Assembly (NCBI GenBank): GCA_947095535.1
Contig: OX352773.1
Coordinates: 126,077,911-126,141,910 of the forward strand
DNA: 64,000 nt
Direction: 5' to 3'
From: Poecilobothrus nobilitatus
Taxonomy: Eukaryota > Arthropoda > Insecta > Diptera > Dolichopodidae
Position numbers and translations under genes: made by a program. Shown here piece by piece: positions 63,701 through 64,000 of this stretch; position 1 is the first letter of the stretch, and every line of letters starts with the position of its first letter. The notes under the pieces are model-generated. The model had not been told where the DNA came from, did no database searches, and saw only the letters and a program-made list of their open reading frames with translations.

Positions 63701-64000
63701 ATTCGCAACATTATTAAGGCAAAATAATATTGATAACATCCTTAATATCCTTTTTCTGTTTTTTCATGTATCAAAAAAATTTTGTTTTGGTTTTTTAGTA
63801 GGAAATCTTTAACATTTACTAACAGTATAAAAGAATTTTAAAAATTTTCCAGAAATATTTTAAAGAGATGGGTGTAACAATTATACAACAACGTTTAGAA
63901 GTCATTAAAAAAAGTTTTTGAAAAGTGTTCAGAGTTTTTTCAAAATAATTTGTTTATTGTGACAAATGACGTTTCTGGATGTAAATTTATGTTATTTCAC
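60750..64000. other. Gene-free AT-rich stretch to the end of the window
   Basis: I found no protein-like frame, tRNA or element end. A less AT-rich patch at 61380-61460 (cttatggtttcggacacggc, ctacgatagtcagtactcgt) and a purine-rich run at 63440-63490 (gagagggagagagatagaaa) are the only notable compositional changes. Promoter or exon content of a host gene cannot be excluded, but nothing supports it. Confidence 0.4.

Overview
The window is AT-rich eukaryotic DNA, very probably from an insect. A dipteran is my best guess, from the transposon families and from a conserved repeat tail near 4.8 kb that I recall from fly genomes; nothing here proves the order. I see no convincing host gene. Nearly everything recognisable is a transposable element, mostly decayed and often nested.

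The centrepiece is a full-length Polinton/Maverick at 27957-44968 (17,012 bp). It has long terminal inverted repeats (about 1.0 kb left, 0.86 kb right) that begin AGTAGATAG, and a perfect 6-bp target-site duplication, aatgtg, at 27951-27956 and 44969-44974. It carries the virus-like gene set. On the left, plus strand, are protein-primed DNA polymerase B and a small protein with an acidic tail. A leftward minus-strand block holds a phospholipase A2-domain/virion-like protein, an adenovirus-type cysteine protease, the minor capsid protein, a 59-aa ORF, the major capsid protein and a small nuclease-like protein. A rightward plus-strand block holds the packaging ATPase, a conserved Polinton protein, two unknown ORFs, a PPP1R15/GADD34-like ORF and the DDE integrase. 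At the right end, minus strand, are a secreted protein and an unknown 199-aa ORF. Many genes are broken (polymerase, capsid proteins, ATPase and others). The integrase, the PPP1R15-like ORF and three unknown ORFs are open.

The most surprising gene is 41055-41420. It matches the PP1-binding/eIF2alpha-phosphatase core of PPP1R15 without a gap over about 42 residues, and it overlaps the integrase by four bases. I infer that this virus-like transposon carries a translation-restoring (anti-shutoff) factor.

Left of the Polinton: a decayed Helitron (about 0.2-3.2 kb); several tandem-repeat blocks (4.0-8.6 kb); a second Helitron copy split in collinear order by two minus-strand LINEs (8.9-17.9 kb); relics of a different Polinton (polymerase and protease, 19.1-22.0 kb) cut by two LINE insertions; an LTR-like stretch; and a tandem pair of tRNA-derived SINE-like units (26.8-27.6 kb). 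Right of it: LINE fragments (45.0-47.1 kb), AT-rich repeats, a plus-strand sister of the 22-25 kb LINE (52.2-54.7 kb), a 143-bp tandem array (54.7-55.5 kb), a P-element transposase relic (56.4-58.2 kb) and a fragment of a close relative of the main Polinton (58.7-60.75 kb). From 60.75 kb to the end I see no gene.
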